Positions 17,348 to 26,656 of a stretch of 64,000 nucleotides of DNA are shown here, one piece after another; the first letter of the stretch is position 1; each line of letters opens with the position of its first letter. Under the pieces are notes generated by a model that searched no databases, was not told the origin of the DNA, and saw nothing but the letters and a program-made list of their open reading frames with translations. Location of the stretch: assembly GCA_963739985.1 (NCBI GenBank), contig CAVUCE010000021.1, positions 310,001-374,000 on the forward strand, read 5' to 3'. The DNA is from CAVUCE01 sp963739985. GTDB taxonomy: Bacteria > Bacteroidota > Ignavibacteria > Ignavibacteriales > Ignavibacteriaceae. A program made the translations under genes and the position numbers.

Positions 17348-18399
17348 ATTAAATTGTGTCTCTTAGCTGCCGAATAAAGAACTTTATTTATCATATCAGT
17401 GTAATTTAAACCGGCAGTTCTAGCTGCTTTAGGATAACAAGAATTTTCTTCCGGATTAGGAAGAATTCCCGGCAACGGATTCACTTCGATAATATTCGGT
17501 TCGTTGTTTTCGTCTAATCTTACATCAATTCTACTCCAATCTTTACAACGGAGAGTATTATATGCGTTTAGACAATTACTTTTAATTTTCTGTTCCAGTT
17601 CGGCAGTTAAATTAGCCGGACAGTGGAACACTTCAAGCGGATTTTCTTTTGTATCTAAAATCCACTTTGCTTCATAAGAATATATCGGAACAAAATCCTC
17701 TGGAAATTCTTTATAATCAATTTCAACAATCGGTAAAACTTCTGCTTCTTCGCCATTACCGATTACCGCAACTGTAAATTCCCTTCCAGGTAAAAACTCT
17801 TCAACCAAAGCTGGTTGTTTATATTCTGTTAATATTCTCTCTACTTCACTAATAAGCTCCTCTTTGTTTCTTACGAATGATGTAGAGAAAATACCTTTGC
17901 TAGATCCTTCCGAGATCGGTTTAACGATCAATGGAAATCTTAAGTTTGAATTTGCAATGACGTTTATATCGTTGGCAAGTACAAACTTAGGATTCGGAAT
18001 TCCATGATATGACAAAATTTCTTTAGTGCGCGCTTTGTCGAGACACGTTGCCAAAGTTAACGGATCAGAACCCGTGTAAGGTATCTGAAGCATATCTAGT
18101 ATAGAAGGAATTTGTGCTTCTCTACTAATTCCGTAAAAACCTTCGGCAATATTAAAGACAATATCTGGTTTAGTTTCTTTTAATTTTTCATAAGCAGAAT
18201 AATCTGCTTCAATCAAAGTAACATTATGAAAACATTCTATCGCTTCTTTAACTGCATTAATTGTATCCCAAGTATCCCACTCTGCAAACGTATCAACTAA
18301 TTCTTTTGCGGTGTTAGTCGGTTCGTTTAGAATTGGGGATAGATTTTCGTGGAAAGTTTTACTTTCTGGTTTGACATTGAAGGTTAATGCAACGTTCAA
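17344..18399 (-). CDS. ATP-grasp ligase, D-Ala-D-Ala-ligase-like (first)
   Basis: This 351-residue enzyme opens the four-gene operon. N-terminal motif VFNIAEGFYGISREAQIP and IPYTGSDPLTLATCLDKA match D-Ala-D-Ala ligase. FPLIVKPISEGSSKGI is the ATP lid region, LVEEFLPGREFTVAV the second ATP-binding strand, and WSRIDVRLDENNEPNIIEVN carries the metal-binding acidic residues and Asn. All key ATP-grasp residues are present, so it should be active. Its pair (about 30-35 percent alike by eye) is the next gene. Two ATP-grasp ligases together would allow two ligation steps or a heterodimer. Confidence 0.87.
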   Translation of the reverse strand: MNVALTFNVKPESKTFHENLSPILNEPTNTAKELVDTFAEWDTWDTINAVKEAIECFHNVTLIEADYSAYEKLKETKPDIVFNIAEGFYGISREAQIPSILDMLQIPYTGSDPLTLATCLDKARTKEILSYHGIPNPKFVLANDINVIANSNLRFPLIVKPISEGSSKGIFSTSFVRNKEELISEVERILTEYKQPALVEEFLPGREFTVAVIGNGEEAEVLPIVEIDYKEFPEDFVPIYSYEAKWILDTKENPLEVFHCPANLTAELEQKIKSNCLNAYNTLRCKDWSRIDVRLDENNEPNIIEVNPLPGILPNPEENSCYPKAARTAGLNYTDMINKVLYSAAKRHNLI

Positions 18400-18694
18400 T
18401 CTGACATTAAAGAAAGAGGATAAAATATTTTCTCCTATTAAAAAATTTTTTTAGCAAATATAACTATTATAATTTTTAAGTCAACATGTTTTAAACACAA
18501 GAAGGAAAAAAAAATCAAACTAATCAAGTAAAAAATAATTTTTTTTTAGAAGTTTTATTGATTTTTTTTCAATCAACAATTAATTTTTTTCACTAATCAA
18601 ATTTATAACAAAAAAAAATAATTTATCAAACTATCTTTAACGGATAAAAATTAATTTTTATTAATCTTTACAGAATTTTTTAATAAGAAAAGCA
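18400..18694. other. A/T-rich intergenic stretch with poly-A/T runs
   Basis: These 295 bases hold no reading frame. They are nearly all A and T, with runs of eight or nine (for example at 18540-18548, 18560-18567 and 18611-18619). The right-hand part would be the 3' flank of recG, the left the upstream region of the aminomutase operon, whose promoter should lie here. No clear terminator was found. Confidence 0.5.
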
Positions 18695-20908
18695 TCAAGC
18701 GATGCGAGCATACTTAAGATTTTCCGAATAATGTTTAATAAGATTTGTTCTGATCGGTTTGTTGTGCTCTTTGTTGAGTTGTGGGTCATCTTTTATAAGT
18801 CCGAAGGCGACTTGTTTAGCGTTTAAGATGATATTGGTGTCTTCAATAATATTTATGTGCTTAAGATCAGGAAAGCCGCTCTGTTTGGTGCCGAAAATGT
18901 CCCCCGGTCCTCTTAGCTTTAAGTCAACTTCGGCAACTTTAAAGCCATCTGTATGTTTAACCATAGTTTGAAGACGAACCGTTGATTTATATTTCTCGAG
19001 TTGAGAAGATGAAATATATTCCAGATCTAAATTCAGTTGCTCGCTATGTGCTGCATGTTCATCTTTTGTTATTAAAATGCAGAAAGCCTGTTTGTCGCTT
19101 CTTCCAACTCTTCCTCTTAGTTGATGCAATTGTGAAAGACCGAATCTAAAAGCATCATTGATAATAATTATATTTGCGTCCGGAATATCAATTCCAACTT
19201 CTATCACAGTTGTAGAAATTAAAACATCAAACTTTTTTGATAGAAACTTCAACATTGCTTCTTCTTTATCCTGCCAATTCATTCTTCCATGAATTAAACC
19301 GACATTTAATTCCTTTAAATGAGAACTTTTTAATTCTTCATAAAAAGTTTGAGCTGCCTTTAGCTCCAGCTTTTCCGATTCTTCAACCAAAGGATAAACT
19401 ATATAAGACTGATAACCTTCTTTTTTGTTTTTATCGACAACAAATTTATAAATGGCAGGTAATTTATTCTCCCCGCGCAAAATTGTCTTTATTGGTTTTC
19501 TGTTTTGAGGAAGTTCGTCAATCGTAGAAATATCAAGATCGCCGTAAATTGTCATCGATAATGTTCTTGGAATCGGAGTTGCACTCATGACAATTACATC
19601 GGGAGTTACACCTTTGCTCTGTAGTTTCGCTCTTTGCATCACACCAAAGCGATGTTGTTCATCCACAATTACAAGACCAAGGTTATCAAACTTCACTTTT
19701 TCTTCAAACAAAGCATGAGTTCCGATAATTATATCCGCTTCTTTAAACTCTATATCTTGCAAACTCTTTTCTTTAACAGATTTCTTTTGTCCGCCTAATA
19801 GCAAACTTAGTTTAATTGTTCTATCAGGATGAACACTTTCTAACACTTTTAACATTTTTGAAATCTTTTGAGCGTGTTGATTTGCTAATATTTCCGTCGG
19901 CGCCATTAAAACTGCTTGATATTCGTTATCAACAGCGATTAACATTGAAATCAGTGCTACAATAGTTTTTCCGCTGCCAACATCTCCTTGCAAAAGTCTG
20001 TTCATCGGAGCTTTATCTTCCATATCAATTTTTATTTCGTGCAAAACTTTTAATTGTGCTTTTGTGAGTTCGAAAGGAAGAGTTTTAAGAAAATCCTGCA
20101 CCAAATTAGTTTTTACTTTTATGGAATGACCTTGAAGTTTCGTTTTGTAATTATTTTTTCGCAAAGCAATTAATACCTCAAGATAAAACATCTCTTCAAA
20201 CTTAAATCTTTTTATAGATTTATTCAGTTCATCTTTGCCCGAAGGGAAATGATAACTTTTTACAGCTTCAATAATTCCGGTGAGGTTATTGTCTGCTAAA
20301 ATATCTTGAGGTAACGTTTCTTCCAGATAATCAGCGTAATTTTCTACTGCATTACTAATTATCCTTCTTAAACTAAAGTCACCGATGCTTTTCGCTTTTA
20401 ATTCTTTAGGAATTCTATAAAAAGGAATAATCTTTCCGGTGTTCAAAAATTTTTTAGATTCGTCTTCTGTTATGCGATCATAATCAGGATGTGTAAATTG
20501 TAAATTGCCGTATTTGGATAAATTTGGTTTGCCGGAGACCGCGAAGATACTTCCTTCATTAAAAACAGTATAGAAATATTTTACTGCTTGAAACCAAACA
20601 CACTCAAAAAATCCGGTTTCATCTCTGAACTGAACTTTTAATAATTCTTTTTTGCCTAATCTTACCTTTTCTTTTTCCACTACTTCTGCAATAACAGTTA
20701 GTTCTCCGTCGTAACCATTCATTAGATAACCATAAGCTTTAGCAGCATTCAGAGTTGTTGTTCTGTCTAAATGTCGTGATGGAAAATAAAAAAGTAAATC
20801 ATGAATTGTATTAATTCCGATTTTTTTAAAAGATTCGGCTCTTCTTGGTCCAACTGATTTTATGAACTGAACCGATTTGTCTAAAATATTTTCTTTTTCG
20901 GAAATCAT
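18695..20908 (-). CDS. recG: ATP-dependent DNA helicase RecG
   Basis: RecG unwinds Holliday junctions and stalled forks during recombination and repair. Residues: N-terminal wedge domain with VGPRRAESFKKIGI, then SF2 helicase motifs LLQGDVGSGKT (Walker A, about residue 290), LVIVDEQHRFG (DEQH), VMSATPIPRTL and, later, DVLISTTVIEVGIDIPDAN and QLRGRVGRSD. The start at 20908 (MISEKENIL) is preferred: the open frame extends 31 codons further up, but those residues are an unlikely hydrophobic run. The 737-residue length is close to the family norm. It is isolated, with an extremely A/T-rich stretch behind it. Confidence 0.95.
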   Translation of the reverse strand: MISEKENILDKSVQFIKSVGPRRAESFKKIGINTIHDLLFYFPSRHLDRTTTLNAAKAYGYLMNGYDGELTVIAEVVEKEKVRLGKKELLKVQFRDETGFFECVWFQAVKYFYTVFNEGSIFAVSGKPNLSKYGNLQFTHPDYDRITEDESKKFLNTGKIIPFYRIPKELKAKSIGDFSLRRIISNAVENYADYLEETLPQDILADNNLTGIIEAVKSYHFPSGKDELNKSIKRFKFEEMFYLEVLIALRKNNYKTKLQGHSIKVKTNLVQDFLKTLPFELTKAQLKVLHEIKIDMEDKAPMNRLLQGDVGSGKTIVALISMLIAVDNEYQAVLMAPTEILANQHAQKISKMLKVLESVHPDRTIKLSLLLGGQKKSVKEKSLQDIEFKEADIIIGTHALFEEKVKFDNLGLVIVDEQHRFGVMQRAKLQSKGVTPDVIVMSATPIPRTLSMTIYGDLDISTIDELPQNRKPIKTILRGENKLPAIYKFVVDKNKKEGYQSYIVYPLVEESEKLELKAAQTFYEELKSSHLKELNVGLIHGRMNWQDKEEAMLKFLSKKFDVLISTTVIEVGIDIPDANIIIINDAFRFGLSQLHQLRGRVGRSDKQAFCILITKDEHAAHSEQLNLDLEYISSSQLEKYKSTVRLQTMVKHTDGFKVAEVDLKLRGPGDIFGTKQSGFPDLKHINIIEDTNIILNAKQVAFGLIKDDPQLNKEHNKPIRTNLIKHYSENLKYARIA

Positions 20909-21051
20909 TTGTAGGAAAAATAACTTAAGTGGAAAGAAATTACAATAAGAGAATATACTTGAAAATAATGGATGGAAATATACCGGAGAATAGAGATGCA
21001 AATTTTATTACATCTCTATCCCGATATTAAATTAAGGCAAAATTAAAGTAA

Positions 21052-21306
21052 CTAAATTACCTTGCCCTCATCAACCATTTTCTCGTAGGACTTCCGGAAC
21101 TTAACAGCTTCCCTAAAAGCTTTATCGCGATTACCAAATTTCGAAAAGTAGAATTTTTTAATCGCTTGTTTTCCGTCTTTTTTATAGTTAACGGAAAAAC
21201 ACTCAAGCACTTTATTGCCGGAGAAGTTGTACGTTTCCGAAACGCCGACTACGCCGCTACGGTTGTTTTTGGGCTTTCTCCTAAGTAACCTGGTCTTAGT
21301 AGCCAT
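21052..21306 (-). CDS. Free-standing AP2-domain protein
   Basis: The 84-residue basic protein consists of one domain: after a Lys/Arg-rich start, SGVVGVSETYNFSGN, then CFSVNYKKDGKQAIKKFYF, then FGNRDKAFREAVKFRKSYE. This pattern (SGV.GV, three strands and a C-terminal helix) fits the AP2/ERF DNA-binding domain, known from plants, apicomplexan regulators and bacterial homing endonucleases. No nuclease domain accompanies it. A strong AAAGGAG site precedes the start. It is flanked by recG and dgt but shares no promoter with them. A DNA-binding role is an inference from the fold. Confidence 0.68.
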   Translation of the reverse strand: MATKTRLLRRKPKNNRSGVVGVSETYNFSGNKVLECFSVNYKKDGKQAIKKFYFSKFGNRDKAFREAVKFRKSYEKMVDEGKVI

Positions 21307-21546
21307 AACCCATACTCCTTTTATGTCCTTCGTTCCGAGGAGATTTTTAATAAATTTAAAAAGTCCTCATCGCATCATAAAATCTTTTATCAATAATTAC
21401 AAGTGTCTATATTCACTTTATTGTTAACTCCTTTTGATATAAGGCTAATAATTTTGCTTAATATTGAATAATTTTTGTATTTAGGGTTCTATAAATTTAT
21501 TTTTGGTATTGAAATGAATCATTCATTATAGAAGAGATCATCAAAA

Positions 21547-22917
21547 ATGGAATGGAACAAACTTTTATCTAAAAAGCTTTTGGGTGATGAACTTCCAACG
21601 GCACAAAACACAGATGGACGAAGTCAATTTCAAAGAGATTTTGATCGTGTTGTTTTTTCATCTGCTTTTAGAAGATTGCAAGATAAAACTCAGGTGTTTC
21701 CTTTGCCGGAAAGCGATTTTGTTCATAATAGATTAACACACAGTTTAGAAGTTTCTTGCGTTGGAAGATCGCTTGGGAATTTAGTCGGAAAAAGAATATT
21801 AGATCGTTATTCCGATTTAAATGAGCGGTTTACTCAATTCCATTTTGGAGAAATTGTTGCTGCTGCATGTTTGGCTCATGATATCGGTAATCCGCCTTTT
21901 GGTCATTCAGGTGAAGATGCTATTGCTGAGTATTTTAGAACCGGGAACGGTAAAAGTTTTAACGATTCGTTAAACGAAAAACAATGGAACGACTTTACAA
22001 AATTCGAAGGTAATGCCCAGGGATTTAGAATAATTACCAAACTTCAAAATTCAAAAATAAGAGGAGGCTTAAGATTAACTTGCGCAACTTTGGCTGCTTT
22101 TACAAAATATCCTAAAGAATCTTTTCCTACTCAAAATGATGTTAAGAATATTAAAAAGAGTAAGCTTTATAAGAAGTTCGGATTTTTCCAGGCGGAAAAA
22201 GATTTGTTTTTAGAAATTGCCGATGAAGTTGGACTGGAAAAGAAACCGGGAACTCCTGCAAAATCACTGTGGCGTAACAGGCATCCGCTGGCTTTTCTAG
22301 TTGAAGCCGCAGATGATGTTTGTTATAGAATTATGGATCTGGAAGACGGATTCCGTTTAGGTTTGCTTTCGTTTAAAGATACAGAAGCTTTGCTTATGCC
22401 ATTTATTAAAAATGGTAAACTCAAAGCTTATGCTGAACGAGATTTAAATGATAAGATTGGTTATCTGCGCGCAAAAACTATTTCTAATCTTGTCAAAGAA
22501 TTATCAGATGTTTTTATAGATGAAGAAGAGGATGTTTTAAAAGGAAAGCTTGATGTTGATTTAATTTCATTAAGTAAGTCAAATACGGAGCTTGATATTA
22601 TTAAAGATATTTCTGTTAAAGAAATTTATTCATATAGAAGTGTTGTTGAAAGAGAAACTGCAGGTTATGAAGTTCTTGGCGGATTATTGGATACTTTTAT
22701 AACCGCAGTCAATCAATCCGCTGAAGGTAATCTTTCAATAAAAAATAGAAATATTCTTAAACTTCTTCCGAAACAGTTTTTATCGCTTAATGAAAAACCG
22801 GATAATGATCTGTATACAAGACTATTAAAAATCACCGATTTTGTTTCCGGCATGACTGACTCTTATGCTGTTTCATTGTACAGAAAAATTAAAGGAATTT
22901 CTTTACCGGATAGATAA
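21547..22917 (+). CDS. dgt: Deoxyguanosinetriphosphate triphosphohydrolase (dGTPase)
   Basis: This HD-superfamily enzyme cuts dGTP (or other dNTPs) to the deoxynucleoside and triphosphate, helping to set nucleotide pools. The metal site appears in RLTHSLEVSCVGRSL (His near residue 66) and AHDIGNPPFGHSGEDAI (the His-Asp pair and following His near 114-124), and an EAADDVCYRIMD segment near 257 follows, all classical for Dgt. The 456-residue length is typical. It is a single-gene unit on the plus strand; a stem-loop repeat lies just after its stop codon. Confidence 0.93.
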   Translation: MEWNKLLSKKLLGDELPTAQNTDGRSQFQRDFDRVVFSSAFRRLQDKTQVFPLPESDFVHNRLTHSLEVSCVGRSLGNLVGKRILDRYSDLNERFTQFHFGEIVAAACLAHDIGNPPFGHSGEDAIAEYFRTGNGKSFNDSLNEKQWNDFTKFEGNAQGFRIITKLQNSKIRGGLRLTCATLAAFTKYPKESFPTQNDVKNIKKSKLYKKFGFFQAEKDLFLEIADEVGLEKKPGTPAKSLWRNRHPLAFLVEAADDVCYRIMDLEDGFRLGLLSFKDTEALLMPFIKNGKLKAYAERDLNDKIGYLRAKTISNLVKELSDVFIDEEEDVLKGKLDVDLISLSKSNTELDIIKDISVKEIYSYRSVVERETAGYEVLGGLLDTFITAVNQSAEGNLSIKNRNILKLLPKQFLSLNEKPDNDLYTRLLKITDFVSGMTDSYAVSLYRKIKGISLPDR

Positions 22918-22932
22918 CAAATATTTGCGTGA

Positions 22933-22953
22933 CGAGTCGCGACTTGTTGCTAG
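22933..22953. repeat. Stem-loop repeat, copy 1 (flanks the TonB receptor gene)
   Basis: The segment cgagtcgcgacttg is self-complementary with the core gtcgcgac. About 17 of 21 bases match the segment at 25615-25635, on the other side of the TonB receptor gene. Confidence 0.5.
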
Positions 22954-22956
22954 TGC

Positions 22957-25314
22957 CTAGAAATTCATTTCTGCATTTAGACTTAAAAAACGGCCGGAGA
23001 AAACTTGAGGAACGGCTTCGGGTGCAGTTCTATCCGGGAAAACATGATACCATTTATATGATGCAATATTCCATTTATTAAAAACGTTAAACAGTTCAAC
23101 TATAAAAACTAAATTAGAAGTTTTGCTTAGATCAAACTTGAACGATAATCCCATATCAGTTCTAAAATAAAAAGGCAGAACCCAGCTTTTTGTATAATCG
23201 ATTTTCATGTAGTATTTATTTGTAGCCGGATCTTTTACTGAAGTTCTCGGATGAAATAAGTAACCGGATCCAAATAAAAATCTAACATGAGCTTTAAAAT
23301 TAGGAAGGTTCTTAGCTTTGTCTTGTAGAAAAACTTTTATTGTATGTCGTTGATCGAGCAATCTTCGTGTGTAACCTGCAGAGCTTCCTTTTATTTTCTC
23401 TCCGGTGTCCAGATAGCTGTAACCAATCCATGATTTAATTCCTTTTACGAGTTCGCCTTCATACTGGAAATCAAAACCACGAGCGTATCCCTCATAATTA
23501 TTTTGATCTCCGTAGACTAATTTCAGTTGATCCACATAATATGGAATTAAGTTATCAAGTTTTTTATAATAAACATCGAACGTATATTTTGAATTGTGCT
23601 CAGTTTTTATTTGCCATGTTAGCATTAAATTTATAGAACGCTGCGATTTTAGGCTTGTAGTCGAGTTAATTACTGTTTTGTTATCCACTTCGTAATAAAA
23701 AGGAGGCTGATAGTAAACTCCCGAACTAAAATTTAAGGAGCCCGATTGTGAATATATATAATTAATACTTAACCGAGGGCTTACAAGCGTTTCGTTACTA
23801 AAATTATAACGTAAAACTCTCATCCCGGCTTCAGTTTGAAATTGTTTGCTTAAATAAATTCTATCCTGAATATAACCGCTAAAGGAAGGGAAGTTGATGT
23901 TCTGTTGAAACTTTACATTGTCGGGAGAATTAAGCACCGAATCAACCCCGGTTTCGTAAGTCGATTCATTCACCGTATTTCTAAATTGGAAATAGCGGAG
24001 TGTCAAGCCTGCTTCAAATAAGTGAATTGGCGTATTCAATTTGTAGATTGATTTCAACTCAAACCTGTTCATATCCAGTTTGTCGTCAGTATTTTCGTAA
24101 CGTGTTTTATAATAGATTAGAGGTTGTTGATTATCGTATGAATTGTCCGAGTAGTACATATTCCCGGTAAGGTTTTTAAAGTAGTTTTCTGTTGTTGAAT
24201 AAATCGAACCTAAAATGGAAATGCTCGAATTATCTGAAATTTTATTATTGTATCTCGCTCCGGCTAGCCTGGTATTAAATTTATAGTTTTCATCTCCGGT
24301 ATATTTTAACCTAACTTCTTTTACTAAAAGAAAACCGGTTTGAAAATAGCCATGCCAGGCTTCCGGAATCATTTCAAATTTATTTTGAGCATTTATAAAT
24401 AAAAGCTCCAAATTCGAATTTTTTGTTAGCTGGTAATTTGCAAGAAGCTGAGCATCAAAATATATAGGAGTATAATCTCCGGTGGTTTGAAGTATCTGTG
24501 CAAAGATTTTAGGATAAGAATATCTGATTGCACCGGCTAAATTTAACTTCCCATATTTTTTGAAAAGTGAAAGTCCGGAGTTTAGTAATCCAGCTTTAGC
24601 ATGCCCGTGAAGAGTTGAATCAAAGTTGTCTCTGTATGTCAATTCTAGAGCTGATGACATTTTGTCCCCGAGCCTTGCAGGAAATGTTCCACCGTTAAAA
24701 TGGAGATTATTTATTAAATCTCCATTTACAATAGATTGATTCTCTTCAATTCCTTTGGTAATTAAAAATGGCCGGTAAATTTCAAATCCGTCAAGATATA
24801 TAAGGTTCTCGTTATAATTTCCTCCGCGGACATTGTAGCTGTTTGTTAGTTCGTTATTTGAATTTACTCCCGCTAAAATTTTCACACTTCTTAAAACATC
24901 AGAATATACCGTAGGCATTCTAACAATATCCTGCTGTTTCATTTCCTGAGTCGCCGGTGAAAAAAATTCTTTTTCCCCGGTAACAAATACTTCTTTTTGT
25001 TCTATTGCTTTAGGTGTTAATTTGATGGAAAGAAAGGTTGGTGCCTTAATTTGCGAAATTGTGATTCCTTTTTTTTCGGATTTATATCCAATGTAACTGA
25101 TCAGAATTTCATACGTCCCGAACGGAAGAGCAAAACTAAAATTACCTAGACTATCGGTTACGGTTCCTTGGTTGCCAGGTTTAGCAATAATATTAGCATT
25201 AATTAAAGACTGTCCGTTTGAGTCATCGCTTACGTGTCCGCTGAAATTTCCGTTTTCGATTTGTGCATATAAAGTGAGAGTGAGTGTTAAAAACACAATT
25301 AATGTAAGGCGCAT
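22957..25314 (-). CDS. TonB-dependent receptor with carboxypeptidase-regulatory-like domain
   Basis: This 785-residue outer membrane beta-barrel imports a ligand with TonB energy. A short signal peptide (LTLIVFLTLTLTLYAQ) is followed by a carboxypeptidase-regulatory-like domain (SGHVSDDSNGQSLINANI ... GYKSEKKG, about 23-100). The plug follows with YSDVLRSVKILAGV, YNVRGGNYNENLIYLDGF at about 150-175 and NNLHFNGGTFPARLGDK. The remainder is beta-strand-rich with alternating aromatic residues, and ends in an aromatic-terminated strand (LNAEMNF). No SusD-like partner lies next to it, so the ligand is unknown. Downstream is a small hairpin repeat. Confidence 0.88.
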   Translation of the reverse strand: MRLTLIVFLTLTLTLYAQIENGNFSGHVSDDSNGQSLINANIIAKPGNQGTVTDSLGNFSFALPFGTYEILISYIGYKSEKKGITISQIKAPTFLSIKLTPKAIEQKEVFVTGEKEFFSPATQEMKQQDIVRMPTVYSDVLRSVKILAGVNSNNELTNSYNVRGGNYNENLIYLDGFEIYRPFLITKGIEENQSIVNGDLINNLHFNGGTFPARLGDKMSSALELTYRDNFDSTLHGHAKAGLLNSGLSLFKKYGKLNLAGAIRYSYPKIFAQILQTTGDYTPIYFDAQLLANYQLTKNSNLELLFINAQNKFEMIPEAWHGYFQTGFLLVKEVRLKYTGDENYKFNTRLAGARYNNKISDNSSISILGSIYSTTENYFKNLTGNMYYSDNSYDNQQPLIYYKTRYENTDDKLDMNRFELKSIYKLNTPIHLFEAGLTLRYFQFRNTVNESTYETGVDSVLNSPDNVKFQQNINFPSFSGYIQDRIYLSKQFQTEAGMRVLRYNFSNETLVSPRLSINYIYSQSGSLNFSSGVYYQPPFYYEVDNKTVINSTTSLKSQRSINLMLTWQIKTEHNSKYTFDVYYKKLDNLIPYYVDQLKLVYGDQNNYEGYARGFDFQYEGELVKGIKSWIGYSYLDTGEKIKGSSAGYTRRLLDQRHTIKVFLQDKAKNLPNFKAHVRFLFGSGYLFHPRTSVKDPATNKYYMKIDYTKSWVLPFYFRTDMGLSFKFDLSKTSNLVFIVELFNVFNKWNIASYKWYHVFPDRTAPEAVPQVFSGRFLSLNAEMNF

Positions 25315-25639
25315 TATTGCTCCGGTAATTTTTGATTTGGACTTATAATGAAGGTAAAATTACAGAATCAATAAAAACTCACATTGTCATATTTTAGAAG
25401 TTTGAATTAGCGGAATAAATATAAAATATTGATTGTAAGAACAAAATATAAAAATACTTACACCATTTTGTATTGACAATTATTAACCTTTGGTAAGAAA
25501 AGTAAATATTAAATACGTTTTAGATAGATATGTTTTTTACTTCCGGATTTAGAAGATCGTAGAAGAAAGCTCAAAAATTTCGTTAATTAAATATTTAAAG
25601 TCTTTTGGTAATGGCAAGTCGCTACTTGTAGTTAGAATT
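25315..25639. other. Gene-free stretch between the TonB receptor and gpsA
   Basis: I see no reading frame here on either strand. The right end holds a hairpin repeat at 25615-25635 that resembles one at 22933-22953. The left end must hold the promoter of the TonB receptor gene. Confidence 0.5.
25615..25635. repeat. Stem-loop repeat, copy 2 (flanks the TonB receptor gene)
   Basis: The segment caagtcgctacttg forms a CAAGT/ACTTG stem around CGCT. It is similar to the sequence at 22933-22953 and sits just past the stop codon of gpsA, so it may act as a terminator or a dispersed repeat. Confidence 0.5.
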
Positions 25640-26641
25640 TTATTCGCCTTCCATCTTCATGTCGCGGGTCATTAAATCGGTTGTTGCTTTAACGGGGTCT
25701 TTATCTTCAAATAAAATTTGGTAAACTTCATCTGTTATCGGAGTTTCTACTTCATATTTTTTTGCAAGTTGAGAAGCAGAGCGGCTTGTTTGAACTCCTT
25801 CGGCAACCATGTTCATAGATTTTAAAACTTGCTTTAGCTTTTTGCCTGCGCCTATTTGTTCGCCAACAAAACGATTTCTGCTATGTTTGCTCATACAAGT
25901 AACAATTAAATCTCCCATTCCTGAAAGTCCGGCGAAAGTATCCGGATTTGCTCCTATCGCTGTTCCTAATCTCGCAATTTCAGCAACGCCGCGAGTCATA
26001 ATTGCAGCTTTTGTATTATCGCCAAACTTCGCTCCATCAATAATTCCAGCACCGATGGCAATTACATTTTTAAACGCGCCGCCAAGTTCAACACCAAGTA
26101 CATCGGTAGAACCATAGACTCTAAAATATGAAGTTATAAAAGCTGCCTGAATTGATTTAGATGTTGTTTCGCTATGAGATGCAGCAACCACAGCGGTCGG
26201 TATTCTTTTACTAACTTCTTCCGCGTGGCTTGGTCCAGATAGAACACCAATTTGTTGATCATCAAGCGTAGGAATAACTTCTTGAATCATTTGTGACATT
26301 GTAAGAAGAGAACTGTTCTCAATACCTTTAGCAACACTTACAAAAATGGAATCTTTTACTTCGTTGGGATTGACTTCACTGATAACGCTTCTCAAGAATT
26401 GTGAAGGTACTGCAAGAACAATCATGTTTTGATCGATGGTAGATTCATCGAGATCATGAGTTATATTTATTCCTTTTGGAATTTCAATTCCCGGAAGATA
26501 AATCTCATTTTCTCTTTTCTTTTGAAGTGTTTTAGCGTAGTTTTTTTTGTATTCCCAAAGGGTAACTTTGTGGCCGTTATAATGAAGCAAGACGGCAAGA
26601 GTTGTGCCCCAGCCGCCTGCACCTAAAACTGAAATTTTCAT
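25640..26641 (-). CDS. gpsA: Glycerol-3-phosphate dehydrogenase [NAD(P)+]
   Basis: GpsA makes sn-glycerol-3-phosphate for phospholipids from dihydroxyacetone phosphate. The Rossmann loop is VLGAGGWGTTLAVLLH at the N-terminus. LSGPSHAEEVSKRIPTAVV and GVELGGAFKNVIAIGAGIIDG (the catalytic lysine near residue 191) match the family, as does GLSGMGDLIVTCMSKHSRN. The 333-residue length is typical. It follows plsY by 15 bases in an operon, the pair giving acyl-glycerol-phosphate precursors. Confidence 0.96.
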   Translation of the reverse strand: MKISVLGAGGWGTTLAVLLHYNGHKVTLWEYKKNYAKTLQKKRENEIYLPGIEIPKGINITHDLDESTIDQNMIVLAVPSQFLRSVISEVNPNEVKDSIFVSVAKGIENSSLLTMSQMIQEVIPTLDDQQIGVLSGPSHAEEVSKRIPTAVVAASHSETTSKSIQAAFITSYFRVYGSTDVLGVELGGAFKNVIAIGAGIIDGAKFGDNTKAAIMTRGVAEIARLGTAIGANPDTFAGLSGMGDLIVTCMSKHSRNRFVGEQIGAGKKLKQVLKSMNMVAEGVQTSRSASQLAKKYEVETPITDEVYQILFEDKDPVKATTDLMTRDMKMEGE

Positions 26642-26656
26642 TAAAATTTTGTAGGG

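Noticed and set aside
18540..18620. Poly-A/T runs that could mark an origin or phase-variable promoter
   Set aside because: No DnaA-box set, no repeat units and no gene switching arrangement were seen; the runs fit a simple A/T-rich spacer.
20909..21001. An upstream extension of recG of 31 codons
   Set aside because: The residues are an unlikely run of hydrophobic and aromatic side chains not found in RecG. The start at 20908 fits the family better.
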